From: D2472 sp964275585
Lineage (GTDB): Bacteria; Pseudomonadota; Gammaproteobacteria; Magnimaribacterales; D2472
Direction of reading: 5' to 3'
NCBI GenBank assembly: GCA_964275585.1
Contig: CAXYCJ010000013.1
Location: forward strand, 62,001-126,000
Length of the DNA: 64,000 bases
Under the pieces are notes generated by a model that saw only the letters and a list, made by a program, of their open reading frames with translations, made no database searches and had not been told where the DNA came from. This document shows, in pieces, positions 43,766 to 51,086 of this stretch. The number at the start of each line of letters is the position of its first letter. The first letter of the stretch is position 1. Position numbers and translations under genes: made by a program.

Positions 43766-44837
43766 CTTGAGTATTATGGTTAGAAATAGGTATCAAAATA
43801 GAGAATTCAGTTCTATTATCTTTTCTATCAAATGAAATGGCTCCTCCATGGATTCTCACGATATCTTGAGAAATAGATAGCCCGATTCCTGAACCATTCT
43901 CCTTACCAGAAACCATCGGAAAAAAAATTTGATCTTCAATTTCAGGATCAATGCCAGGACCATTGTCGCTAATAATAATTTCAGCTAGCGTGCTAAAAAC
44001 AGTCCCATTGATTGGTTGTCGGTAAGAAATTTGAGTTTTAATTTCCAGTTGAGGATTTTCTGCAAAAGCAGAAGCAGCATGAATAGCATTTTTAGTGATA
44101 TTGATTAAAGCCTGTATAAAAAGATTCTTGTCACCATAAATTTCAGGAATGCTAGGATCATAGTTTCTATCAATAACTAGATTGTCTTTTGACTCAGCAT
44201 CAGTCAGGGCTAGAACTCTTTGTATAGTCTCATGAAGATTAAAGTAAGCAAATGTTGGTTTTTTTGCTGGAGTAAGAATTTTTGTAACGATATCATTTAA
44301 TCTATCTGTTTCCTCTTCAATAATTTTTAAGAATTTTTTTGAAAAGTCATCTACATACTTTGATTTTAGAATTTGTGCACTTCCTTTAATTCCAGACAGT
44401 GGGTTTTTAACTTCATGGGCTAGAGTTCTTGCTAAACCGGCAGCTATCTTTTGGCTTGAAAAGCTTCTTGTTGAGTCAATAATTTTATTTAGATTATCAA
44501 TGCTGACAGCTTCTATAAAAATTAAATTTTTTTTATCAGAGTAAGTAATAGTTAGATCAACGGTTCTTGCTAACCCAGCATTATGAGCAATCACAAAATC
44601 TCTGCGCGTAATTGAACCAGAATTTCTCTTTGTTTTGATAAGAATTTTTTTTACTTGTTTAGCAGCTTTTTCATCAAGCAGAGAAAAAATATCGTTACCT
44701 TGGTATTTAGTCGAATCTCCGATCCAATTTGCCGCTTTTGCAGAATCATTAAGCCAGGTTAAAGTGAAATCATCAGCATTAAGGATAATAATTTCAGTAT
44801 TAAGGCTATCAAAGGCTTCAAATTCTTGAGTATTCAT
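43749..44837 (-). CDS. glnL: Nitrogen regulation sensor kinase NtrB
   Basis: Cytoplasmic histidine kinase/phosphatase of 362 residues with an N-terminal PAS domain (about residues 5-120), the H-box LAHEVKNPLSGIKG with phospho-accepting His141, and an ATPase domain with N-, G1- and G2-boxes (ISDNGPGID, GSGIGLSI). There are no membrane segments, as in classical NtrB, which senses nitrogen status through PII. It follows glnA after a terminator, matching the glnA-glnL-glnG order of enterobacteria. Confidence 0.96.
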   Translation of the reverse strand: MNTQEFEAFDSLNTEIIILNADDFTLTWLNDSAKAANWIGDSTKYQGNDIFSLLDEKAAKQVKKILIKTKRNSGSITRRDFVIAHNAGLARTVDLTITYSDKKNLIFIEAVSIDNLNKIIDSTRSFSSQKIAAGLARTLAHEVKNPLSGIKGSAQILKSKYVDDFSKKFLKIIEEETDRLNDIVTKILTPAKKPTFAYFNLHETIQRVLALTDAESKDNLVIDRNYDPSIPEIYGDKNLFIQALINITKNAIHAASAFAENPQLEIKTQISYRQPINGTVFSTLAEIIISDNGPGIDPEIEDQIFFPMVSGKENGSGIGLSISQDIVRIHGGAISFDRKDNRTEFSILIPISNHNTQGAISA

Positions 44838-44851
44838 ATTATTTAAGCTGT

Positions 44852-44887
44852 TTATAAAAAATAGCCCCCTTTTTTAAGAGGAGGCTA
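44852..44887 (-). terminator. Intrinsic terminator after glnA
   Basis: On the minus strand TAGCCTCC and GGGGGCTA form a stem (44862-44887) with one mismatch, followed by a T-rich run ATTTTTTATAAA. It would limit transcription from glnA into ntrB, as partial termination does in enterobacterial glnALG. Confidence 0.8.
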
Positions 44888-44926
44888 CGCATGCAACTCA
44901 TTAGAGAGATCACTCAAGATGTAAGA

Positions 44927-45907
44927 TCATTTATTTAGTGTGCCTACTAGATGAGCAAGGATTTTATATGGATCAGCATTGGAAGCTGGCCTCCTATCTT
45001 CTAAATAACCATTCCAGTTATGTTCAACAGTATAAATAGGGATTCTAATACTGGCGCCTCTATCACTTACTCCATATGAAAACTGGTCAATGCTTTGAGT
45101 TTCATGAAGTCCAGTTAGCCTCATATCATTATCAGACCCATACGCAGCAATTCCATCTGCATGAACCTCGCCTAGCTTTTCACACATTGATGAGAATAGC
45201 TCTTCAGAGCCACGCGATCTCATCTCTTCGTTGGAGAAGTTGGTGTGCATACCTGACCCATTCCAGTCACCGGTTTTTGGTTTGGGATGAATATTTACTC
45301 CAACTCCAAACTCTTCAGCTATTTTATAAAGCAAATATCTACTCACCCATAGATCATCTGCAGCTTTGATGCCTTTCCCTAGGCATTGATATTCCCATTG
45401 GCCAAGAGCAACTTCTGCATTGGTTCCAGTTAGAGTTATACCTAGATCAAGACATGCTTGAAGATGAACATCAGAAATTTCCCTACCAACTACATTGCCT
45501 GCACCAACTCCACAATAGTAATCTCCCTGAGCTTTAGGTTCTCCATTTTCCCATCCCAGCGGATCTCCAGTTTCTGGGTCTGTAAAAAAGAACTCCTGTT
45601 CAAAGCCAAACCACCATTCATCAGTAACTAATTTCTCGGCTTCGGCTCTAAAATTTGATGGGTGGGTAGTGTGATCTGCAGATTGCACCTGAGTCATTAC
45701 TAGGTCATGCCCATTTGGATTTTCATAAGTTTGAACTGGAATTAACAAACAATCAGAACTTCCACCCTCTGCTTGTTGCGTTGATGACCCATCAAAAGAC
45801 CAGTCAGGGGCGGCACTAGCATCAGTAGCTTTTACTTTACTCCGCATGGAAGGCTCAGGTTGATAACCATCTAACCATATGTATTCATAAGTTTTATAAT
45901 CTGCCAT
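44927..45907 (-). CDS. glnA: Glutamine synthetase, type II (eukaryote-like)
   Basis: ATP-dependent amidation of glutamate. The 326-residue protein is far shorter than bacterial GSI (about 470) and shows GSII features: N-terminal EYIWLDG, APDWSFDGSSTQQAEG, WWFGFEQEFFF with metal-binding glutamates, NGSGMHTNFS and DRGASIRIP. GSII is not controlled by the adenylylation used for GSI. I set the start at 45907 behind GAGGAG; an ATG at 45922 lies within the ribosome site region. A sigma-54 promoter and two NtrC boxes precede it, so nitrogen limitation should induce it. Confidence 0.94.
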   Translation of the reverse strand: MADYKTYEYIWLDGYQPEPSMRSKVKATDASAAPDWSFDGSSTQQAEGGSSDCLLIPVQTYENPNGHDLVMTQVQSADHTTHPSNFRAEAEKLVTDEWWFGFEQEFFFTDPETGDPLGWENGEPKAQGDYYCGVGAGNVVGREISDVHLQACLDLGITLTGTNAEVALGQWEYQCLGKGIKAADDLWVSRYLLYKIAEEFGVGVNIHPKPKTGDWNGSGMHTNFSNEEMRSRGSEELFSSMCEKLGEVHADGIAAYGSDNDMRLTGLHETQSIDQFSYGVSDRGASIRIPIYTVEHNWNGYLEDRRPASNADPYKILAHLVGTLNK

Positions 45908-45948
45908 TACATTTCTCCTCAAATTTATTTATGTAGCAATATTATTTA

Positions 45949-45964
45949 TGCAATTTATGTGCCA
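45949..45964 (-). promoter_or_regulatory. Sigma-54 (RpoN) promoter of glnA
   Basis: The minus strand reads TGGCAC-ATAAA-TTGCA, an exact fit to the -24/-12 consensus with GG and GC separated by 10 bases. Transcription would start near 45938, leaving a leader of about 30 nt that includes GAGGAG. Both NtrC boxes lie upstream. The strength of the match and context make this call firm, although rpoN itself is outside the window. Confidence 0.92.
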
Positions 45965-45972
45965 ATATATTC

Positions 45973-45987
45973 GCACAATATATGTGC
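45973..45987. promoter_or_regulatory. NtrC-binding site, promoter-proximal
   Basis: GCAC-AATATAT-GTGC matches the NtrC dimer site GCAC-N7-GTGC. It lies just upstream of the sigma-54 -24 element; a proximal box this near may serve in fine control rather than as the main enhancer. Confidence 0.8.
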
Positions 45988-46023
45988 AAATTATAATTTA
46001 TTATAGAGCAATGAAAATTAAAT

Positions 46024-46038
46024 GCACAATATTAGTGC
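46024..46038. promoter_or_regulatory. NtrC-binding site, promoter-distal (enhancer)
   Basis: TGCAC-AATATTA-GTGCA is a perfect-arm NtrC site. Its centre is 51 bp from that of the proximal box, about five helical turns, so NtrC dimers would sit on the same DNA face. It overlaps the stop codon of yqiA (46032-46034). Confidence 0.85.
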
Positions 46039-46607
46039 AAATTTAAGAATAATTTTATTTTATCAAAATAAGTATCAAACTTATCAAATGCATGATTTCC
46101 ACCAAAAGTCACATCTACACTAGCTCCCTTGTAGAAAGAAATAGCAGCTTTGTAGTCAAGCAATTCATCACCAGACTGAAGCAAGATCATAAAATTATTT
46201 GGCCTTTTAATGGTCTTAATTTCTCCCCCCATTTGATTAAGAAGATCTAATTGAGATTGATCGACATTAAATTTTTTTCCAGTTGAATAGTTTTTATTTT
46301 CTCCAAGATAAAAAGACATTTCTGCAGGAGGTATTACTGCTGGATTAATCCCAACACACTGCAAATTATATTTTTCAGAAAAGTAGGTCGCATAAAAACC
46401 ACCCAGCGAACTTCCCATCAACGAGCTCGGAGAAGATTCCTTAATAAGATTATCTATCTGTTCAACAGCATCAATAATATTATTTTCTAGGTTGGGAATA
46501 AAGATATTTGTTTTACTGGTATTGTTAACAATATATTCATTTAACTGACATGCTTTTGTGGAATTAGCAGATGATGCGAAACCATGTAAGTACAAAATTT
46601 TAGCCAC
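46032..46607 (-). CDS. yqiA: YqiA-like esterase
   Basis: The 191-residue alpha/beta hydrolase of the YqiA/UPF0227 group has the N-terminal YLHGFASS strand-loop, a nucleophile serine in LMGSSLGGFYAT (about residue 67), and a C-terminal histidine in GGNHAFD. Esterase activity was reported for E. coli YqiA; the natural substrate is unknown. It overlaps yqiB by 8 nt. Its stop codon lies inside an NtrC box of glnA. Confidence 0.9.
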   Translation of the reverse strand: MAKILYLHGFASSANSTKACQLNEYIVNNTSKTNIFIPNLENNIIDAVEQIDNLIKESSPSSLMGSSLGGFYATYFSEKYNLQCVGINPAVIPPAEMSFYLGENKNYSTGKKFNVDQSQLDLLNQMGGEIKTIKRPNNFMILLQSGDELLDYKAAISFYKGASVDVTFGGNHAFDKFDTYFDKIKLFLNLH

Positions 46608-47031
46608 TTAAAAAGTCTATCTCTTTTCTTTCAACTGCCCCATTAGTAAAAATACTTTCTAGCCATTCAGTCAAAATTCTATTCTGCTGATACTTCTCAT
46701 CTTCGGATTGACAGAACGGGGATTTAATAAAAAAAGGCACGGGCTTTTCTTGTTGATATGAAACAACCTCTGCTAGTTTTGCATCAACATAAATATTAAT
46801 TCTTAATATCAAATCTATCAGAGAAGAATCTTCGCTTAATAATTTTGCTTCAAGTGTAACGGTATGAGGTGTTCTACAGATTACTAAAAAATCAGCTTGA
46901 TTGTTTTTCCCAGAATAGAAAAGATCAAAAGAATAATGATCATTTTCAAATGAACCAAGGATCTTTTTAATCCTTAGAAAATTAGAAGCACACGTACTTA
47001 AATGATTGCTGGTTTTTAAAGATTTTCTCAT
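46600..47031 (-). CDS. yqiB: DUF1249 protein (YqiB-like)
   Basis: The 143-residue soluble protein is of the DUF1249 family, with the conserved segments LRINIYVDAKLAEVVSYQ and KYQQNRILTEWLESIF. Function unknown. In E. coli yqiB and yqiA also lie close together near cpdA and parE, neither of which is present here. It follows the DUF482 gene with no gap. Confidence 0.88.
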   Translation of the reverse strand: MRKSLKTSNHLSTCASNFLRIKKILGSFENDHYSFDLFYSGKNNQADFLVICRTPHTVTLEAKLLSEDSSLIDLILRINIYVDAKLAEVVSYQQEKPVPFFIKSPFCQSEDEKYQQNRILTEWLESIFTNGAVERKEIDFLSG

Positions 47032-48165
47032 CTACTTAATCTTATAATCTTTATTAAAAGGTGTATAGGATTTACATGCTTCCAGATAATTTTCAATTTG
47101 TTTTTTTTCGTCCTTGCAGAAACGTTTAACAGCATTGCTAAAATCTTCTCTTAAAAAATAGTGAAACGAGGATGTAAGCTTTGGCTGAAAGCCTCTTCTA
47201 ATCTTATGCTCACCTTGAATGCCAGGATCAAAAAATTTAATATTATTTTCAATGCAGTAATCTATTCCTTGGTAATAACAGCATTCAAAGTGAAGGTTCT
47301 TAACCTTTCTTAAAGACCCCCAATGTCGTCCGTACAATGTTTCTTGACCTTCAAAGCATAGTGAGGCTGCTATTACTTCTGCTTCAGAATAAGCAAAAAA
47401 TATAATAGGCTTAACTAACTGATTTACGGCATTAATTTTACTAAAAAAATCTCTACTTAGATATGGGCTTTGACCTCTCTCATAATATGTTTGTTGATAG
47501 AAAATATAAAATTGATTCCAGTCTTCATCTGTTATAGCATCAAATTTTTTACAAGAAAATTTAATATTGGCTTTAGTAATACTTTTTCTTTCTTTGCGCA
47601 GAGTTGCTCTTTGACGAGAAGTAAAAATTGAGAGAAAGTCATCAAAACTTGAAAAATTATTATTCTCCCAAACAAACCGGTAATTAAATCTTTCTATAAA
47701 ATCTTTGTGTCTTAATATTCTTTTGCCTTCATCATTGGGAAATAAAATATGCCAACTTTCAATTTCTTCCTCTTCTAATTTTTGAATACCTGATTCAATT
47801 AGTGCTAATTTCTTATCCTTATTATTTCCAAGAATCCTATCCCCTTCACATGGGGTGAATGGAACAGCAGTTAAAAGTTTTGGATAATAATTTCTTCCAG
47901 TATTTTGAAGGGCATGTGCCCACTGATGATCAAAAACAAATTCTCCATAGCTATTAAATTTTTTATAAAGAGGTAAAAAGCTAGTTAATTTACCATGCTC
48001 TATTTCGCCAAGATGGTTTGGAATCCACCCAGTCTGTTCAGACGCAGAATCACTTTTTTCCATGGCATGAAAGTACTCAAGGTTTTCAAAAGGACTGTTG
48101 ATTGAAATTGTGTGATCTATTGTTTTTAAATTACCTAGATCAATTTTTTCAATTTTAGATTTCAT
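47032..48165 (-). CDS. DUF482 / GNAT-superfamily acyltransferase-like protein
   Basis: The 377-residue cytoplasmic protein is of the DUF482 (COG3146) group, which has an acyl-CoA N-acyltransferase fold distantly like FemAB aminoacyltransferases. Typical segments are RQRATLRKERKSI, RGQSPYLSRDFF, LYGRHWGSL and FDPGIQGEHKIRRGF. A role in modifying peptidoglycan or another amine is sometimes suggested for the family, but none is proven. It is followed directly by yqiB. Confidence 0.85.
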   Translation of the reverse strand: MKSKIEKIDLGNLKTIDHTISINSPFENLEYFHAMEKSDSASEQTGWIPNHLGEIEHGKLTSFLPLYKKFNSYGEFVFDHQWAHALQNTGRNYYPKLLTAVPFTPCEGDRILGNNKDKKLALIESGIQKLEEEEIESWHILFPNDEGKRILRHKDFIERFNYRFVWENNNFSSFDDFLSIFTSRQRATLRKERKSITKANIKFSCKKFDAITDEDWNQFYIFYQQTYYERGQSPYLSRDFFSKINAVNQLVKPIIFFAYSEAEVIAASLCFEGQETLYGRHWGSLRKVKNLHFECCYYQGIDYCIENNIKFFDPGIQGEHKIRRGFQPKLTSSFHYFLREDFSNAVKRFCKDEKKQIENYLEACKSYTPFNKDYKIK

Positions 48166-48178
48166 TTAAATAAATTCA

Positions 48179-49018
48179 CTAGAATGAATAGCAAGCAATC
48201 GCAATGATGAGAATAAATAAAACCATCAAATGATTGTTCTTAAATGCAAGCAGATATTTTTTCTTTGATGCAAGATTATGCTGGTGTAAAAAAAACCCAC
48301 CCATACACATTACCCCAACAAACCAATAAAAACTTAATCCATCTAACCAACCAACCACCCCAAGTAAACTCATTGAAATAATTTGGAAGAGAGCAATAAT
48401 TTTCAAAGTATGTTCCCCCCACCATAGAGGAGTTGAATTTATTCCAAGGTGACGATCATCTACTTCATCGCACAAGCCATAAAACGAATCATAGGCAATG
48501 GTCATAGCAGCAATAGCAAAATATAAATAAAAAATTGTTGGATTAGATAATTTTTCAGTTAATGCGTAAACAATAATTGTTGGGTTGAAGGTAATCCCAA
48601 GAAACAATTGAGGTCCGATAAAAAATCTTTTGGTAAGAGGGTAAATTATTATCATAATTGCAAAAATAATGCTCACAAGAAGAGTATTAATATTTGTTAG
48701 GCTCAATAATCCTAAACTTAACGTACCCAATGTTATAAAAATGATCCATCCCTCAACAGGAGTTAGTTTTTTACTTGGAATTGGTCTCATTCTGGTCCTT
48801 TCCACTCCTCCATCCAGGTCTTTATCCCATAAATCATTGATGACGCAGCCAGCTGATCGAACGAGGATGCTTCCTGAGATTACTATGAGAGCTTGCACAA
48901 AAGTAAAATTGCCATGTGTGCCCACTACTAAAGCTAATAAAGCAGGCCATAAGAGAAGATAAATCCCTATTGGTTTATCCAGCCTCATGAGTTCAATGGC
49001 AGCATTCAGTTTGTTCAT
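48179..49018 (-). CDS. ubiA: 4-hydroxybenzoate octaprenyltransferase
   Basis: Inner-membrane prenyltransferase that attaches the polyprenyl chain to 4-hydroxybenzoate in ubiquinone synthesis. The 279 residues form about eight or nine helices. The two Mg-diphosphate motifs are visible: NDLWDKDLD (about residues 62-70) and YDSFYGLCDEVDD (about 175-187). It overlaps ubiC by 4 nt, so product and substrate enzymes are coupled. Confidence 0.96.
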   Translation of the reverse strand: MNKLNAAIELMRLDKPIGIYLLLWPALLALVVGTHGNFTFVQALIVISGSILVRSAGCVINDLWDKDLDGGVERTRMRPIPSKKLTPVEGWIIFITLGTLSLGLLSLTNINTLLVSIIFAIMIIIYPLTKRFFIGPQLFLGITFNPTIIVYALTEKLSNPTIFYLYFAIAAMTIAYDSFYGLCDEVDDRHLGINSTPLWWGEHTLKIIALFQIISMSLLGVVGWLDGLSFYWFVGVMCMGGFFLHQHNLASKKKYLLAFKNNHLMVLFILIIAIACYSF

Positions 49019-49506
49019 GGCAATAAAAATACCTCCATTATGCTAAATGGATAACCCTTAACTAAATAATTTATTTTTCTGCCCCAGACAATCTCACCAG
49101 TGCTTGCTTCAAATTTTGCAAAAGATTTATTAGTACTAATGAATAACTTACTTTGAAAAATTAAATCTCCTAGTGGCTTAGATCCAATGGTTCCAAGCTC
49201 TGGGTAACCTTCACTAGAAGTGAGAGGGGGGATAATGCTTTTAGCATAAACAATTGGCTTATTATCTCCGTATAAAATAACTTCTCTGATCCGTACTTCC
49301 TGAAAAGGAATATCTATAGCTAGATAATCCTCTTGTTCAGTCATGCCCAGACCATCATTTAAAATTTCAAGTTTAAAGCGGGCATTAGTAGAAATTCTCC
49401 TAGTTATTGAGCCTTCTTCATGGAGCCAATTAAGAATGCTCTCATCTTCTAAATGCATTTTTAAAGCAGAGCCTGAAAGCCATTTACCGATTCTTTTTGC
49501 ACGCAT
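49015..49506 (-). CDS. ubiC: Chorismate lyase
   Basis: Turns chorismate into 4-hydroxybenzoate and pyruvate, the first committed step of ubiquinone synthesis. The 163-residue protein shows the family's SGSALKMHLED, REVILYG with the catalytic arginine, YAKSIIPP and LGDLIF blocks. It is divergent from the rubredoxin gene across 87 bp and followed by ubiA. Confidence 0.93.
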   Translation of the reverse strand: MRAKRIGKWLSGSALKMHLEDESILNWLHEEGSITRRISTNARFKLEILNDGLGMTEQEDYLAIDIPFQEVRIREVILYGDNKPIVYAKSIIPPLTSSEGYPELGTIGSKPLGDLIFQSKLFISTNKSFAKFEASTGEIVWGRKINYLVKGYPFSIMEVFLLP

Positions 49507-49593
49507 GAATTAGATCCTTAAAATCTGATATTATAGCGTGCTTAATTTTCATTAAATGAGACTTTTTGAGTCCAATTAACTAAGAGAGAGAAA

Positions 49594-49764
49594 ATGGAAT
49601 ATAAAAAATGGGAATGTATCGTATGTGGTTTAATATACGATGAAGAGTTGGGTTGGCCAGACGATGGCATTGCACCAGGCACAACATGGGATGATGTTCC
49701 TGACGATTGGTTATGTCCAGACTGCGGGGTCGGCAAAGAAGACTTTGAGATGACAGAAATATAA
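49594..49764 (+). CDS. Rubredoxin
   Basis: Small electron-transfer protein of 56 residues with one iron bound by four cysteines: CIVCG (residues 8-12) and CPDCG (about 41-45). Core features GLIYDEELG, DDGIAPGT and WDDVPDDWLCP are standard. A GAGAGAG ribosome site precedes the ATG. The TAA shares one base with the ATG of the symporter gene. In gammaproteobacteria rubredoxins serve alkane hydroxylases or oxygen defence; no partner is seen here. Confidence 0.95.
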   Translation: MEYKKWECIVCGLIYDEELGWPDDGIAPGTTWDDVPDDWLCPDCGVGKEDFEMTEI

Positions 49765-51026
49765 TGATAGAAACGCCAAAAAATCTTACTAGAAATATTC
49801 TTATCGGACTGATACTAGGTTTTGCGGTTGGAGCTTTTCTTTTTTACACAGACATTGTTCCAAGCACAGTAGATACATTTATAGAGTTATATATTTTCAA
49901 GATGGGCGGAGATATCTTCATGAACCTCTTAAAGCTATTAGTTGTTCCATTAGTTTTCTTTTCATTGGTAACCGGTATATCTTCATTAGGAAGCGCGCAA
50001 TCTTTGGGAGCGCTAACTTTTAAGACAGTTGGACTTTACTTGCTAACAACTGCCATTGCAGTCTCTATAGCTTTACTGGCTGGCTCTTTCTTTCAGCCTG
50101 GTTCAAATTACACAGGAGACGTTGCTCTTGCAGCCCCAGCTTCACTACCTCAAGGCGCAGGAATATATTCGACAATTGTTGGTATTTTCCCTTCAAATAT
50201 TATTCAGGCCATGGCAGAAAATCAAATGCTTGCAATAGTGTTCTTTAGCATTTTATTTGGATTAGCTTTGAATAAAACAAACCATCTAACAGGAAACTTT
50301 AGTGATTCCTTTGCAAAACTCAACACCGTATTTTTGCAGTTAATTGTTATGGTCATGAGTTTTGCACCCTTAGGTGTCTTCTGTCTTATTGGTAAATTTG
50401 TAATAGCAGATGGCTTAGATATTTTTCAAGATGTGCTGGCTTATGTTGTTCTTTTAATTTCACTCCTATTGTTTCATGCGTTCTTTACATACTCACTTTT
50501 TCTAAAATTTATTGGAGGGCTTAGTCCCCTAAGATTTTTTAGAAAAATGAAAAATGTAGCATTATTTGCATTCTCTACATCATCCAGTGCGGCAACTATT
50601 CCAGTAACACTTAAAACAGTTAATCAGGACCTTGGCGTGAACCAAAATGTTGCATCATTTGTTGTTCCTGTAGGCGCAACCATCAATATGGATGGCACGG
50701 CCATTATGCAAGGACTAGCAACAGTTTTTATTGCTCAAATGTCTGGGATAGACTTATCACTTTTTCAATATGCTCAAGTCGTACTTCTTGCAGTTGCAAC
50801 TTCTATCGGGACAGCAGCTGTTCCCTCTGCTGGAACAATAACCCTAATCATTATATTGCAGCAATTTAATTTACCTTTAGAAGCTATTGGAATAATATTG
50901 GCAGTTGATAGGGTTTTGGACATGATTAGAACCTCAGTTAATGTAACGGGTGATGCCGCGATAGCCTGCATCGTTGCAAAATCTGAAAATCAATTGGATG
51001 AAAACATTTTTAATTCACAGAAATAA
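49764..51026 (+). CDS. Dicarboxylate/amino acid:cation symporter (DAACS family)
   Basis: The 420-residue inner-membrane secondary transporter has about eight membrane helices, two re-entrant loops and the family signatures: the serine-rich FSTSSSAATIPVT of hairpin 1 and the VPVGATINMDGTAIMQG helix with the NMDGT motif. It imports dicarboxylates such as C4-acids, glutamate or aspartate with Na+ or H+; the substrate is not determined by sequence alone. Its start overlaps the rubredoxin stop by one base. Confidence 0.92.
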   Translation: MIETPKNLTRNILIGLILGFAVGAFLFYTDIVPSTVDTFIELYIFKMGGDIFMNLLKLLVVPLVFFSLVTGISSLGSAQSLGALTFKTVGLYLLTTAIAVSIALLAGSFFQPGSNYTGDVALAAPASLPQGAGIYSTIVGIFPSNIIQAMAENQMLAIVFFSILFGLALNKTNHLTGNFSDSFAKLNTVFLQLIVMVMSFAPLGVFCLIGKFVIADGLDIFQDVLAYVVLLISLLLFHAFFTYSLFLKFIGGLSPLRFFRKMKNVALFAFSTSSSAATIPVTLKTVNQDLGVNQNVASFVVPVGATINMDGTAIMQGLATVFIAQMSGIDLSLFQYAQVVLLAVATSIGTAAVPSAGTITLIIILQQFNLPLEAIGIILAVDRVLDMIRTSVNVTGDAAIACIVAKSENQLDENIFNSQK

Positions 51027-51086
51027 CCACTAATAAATTTACATTTTTTTTGTTAATATGAATCACTTTTTTAAAGGAGAGAGAGA

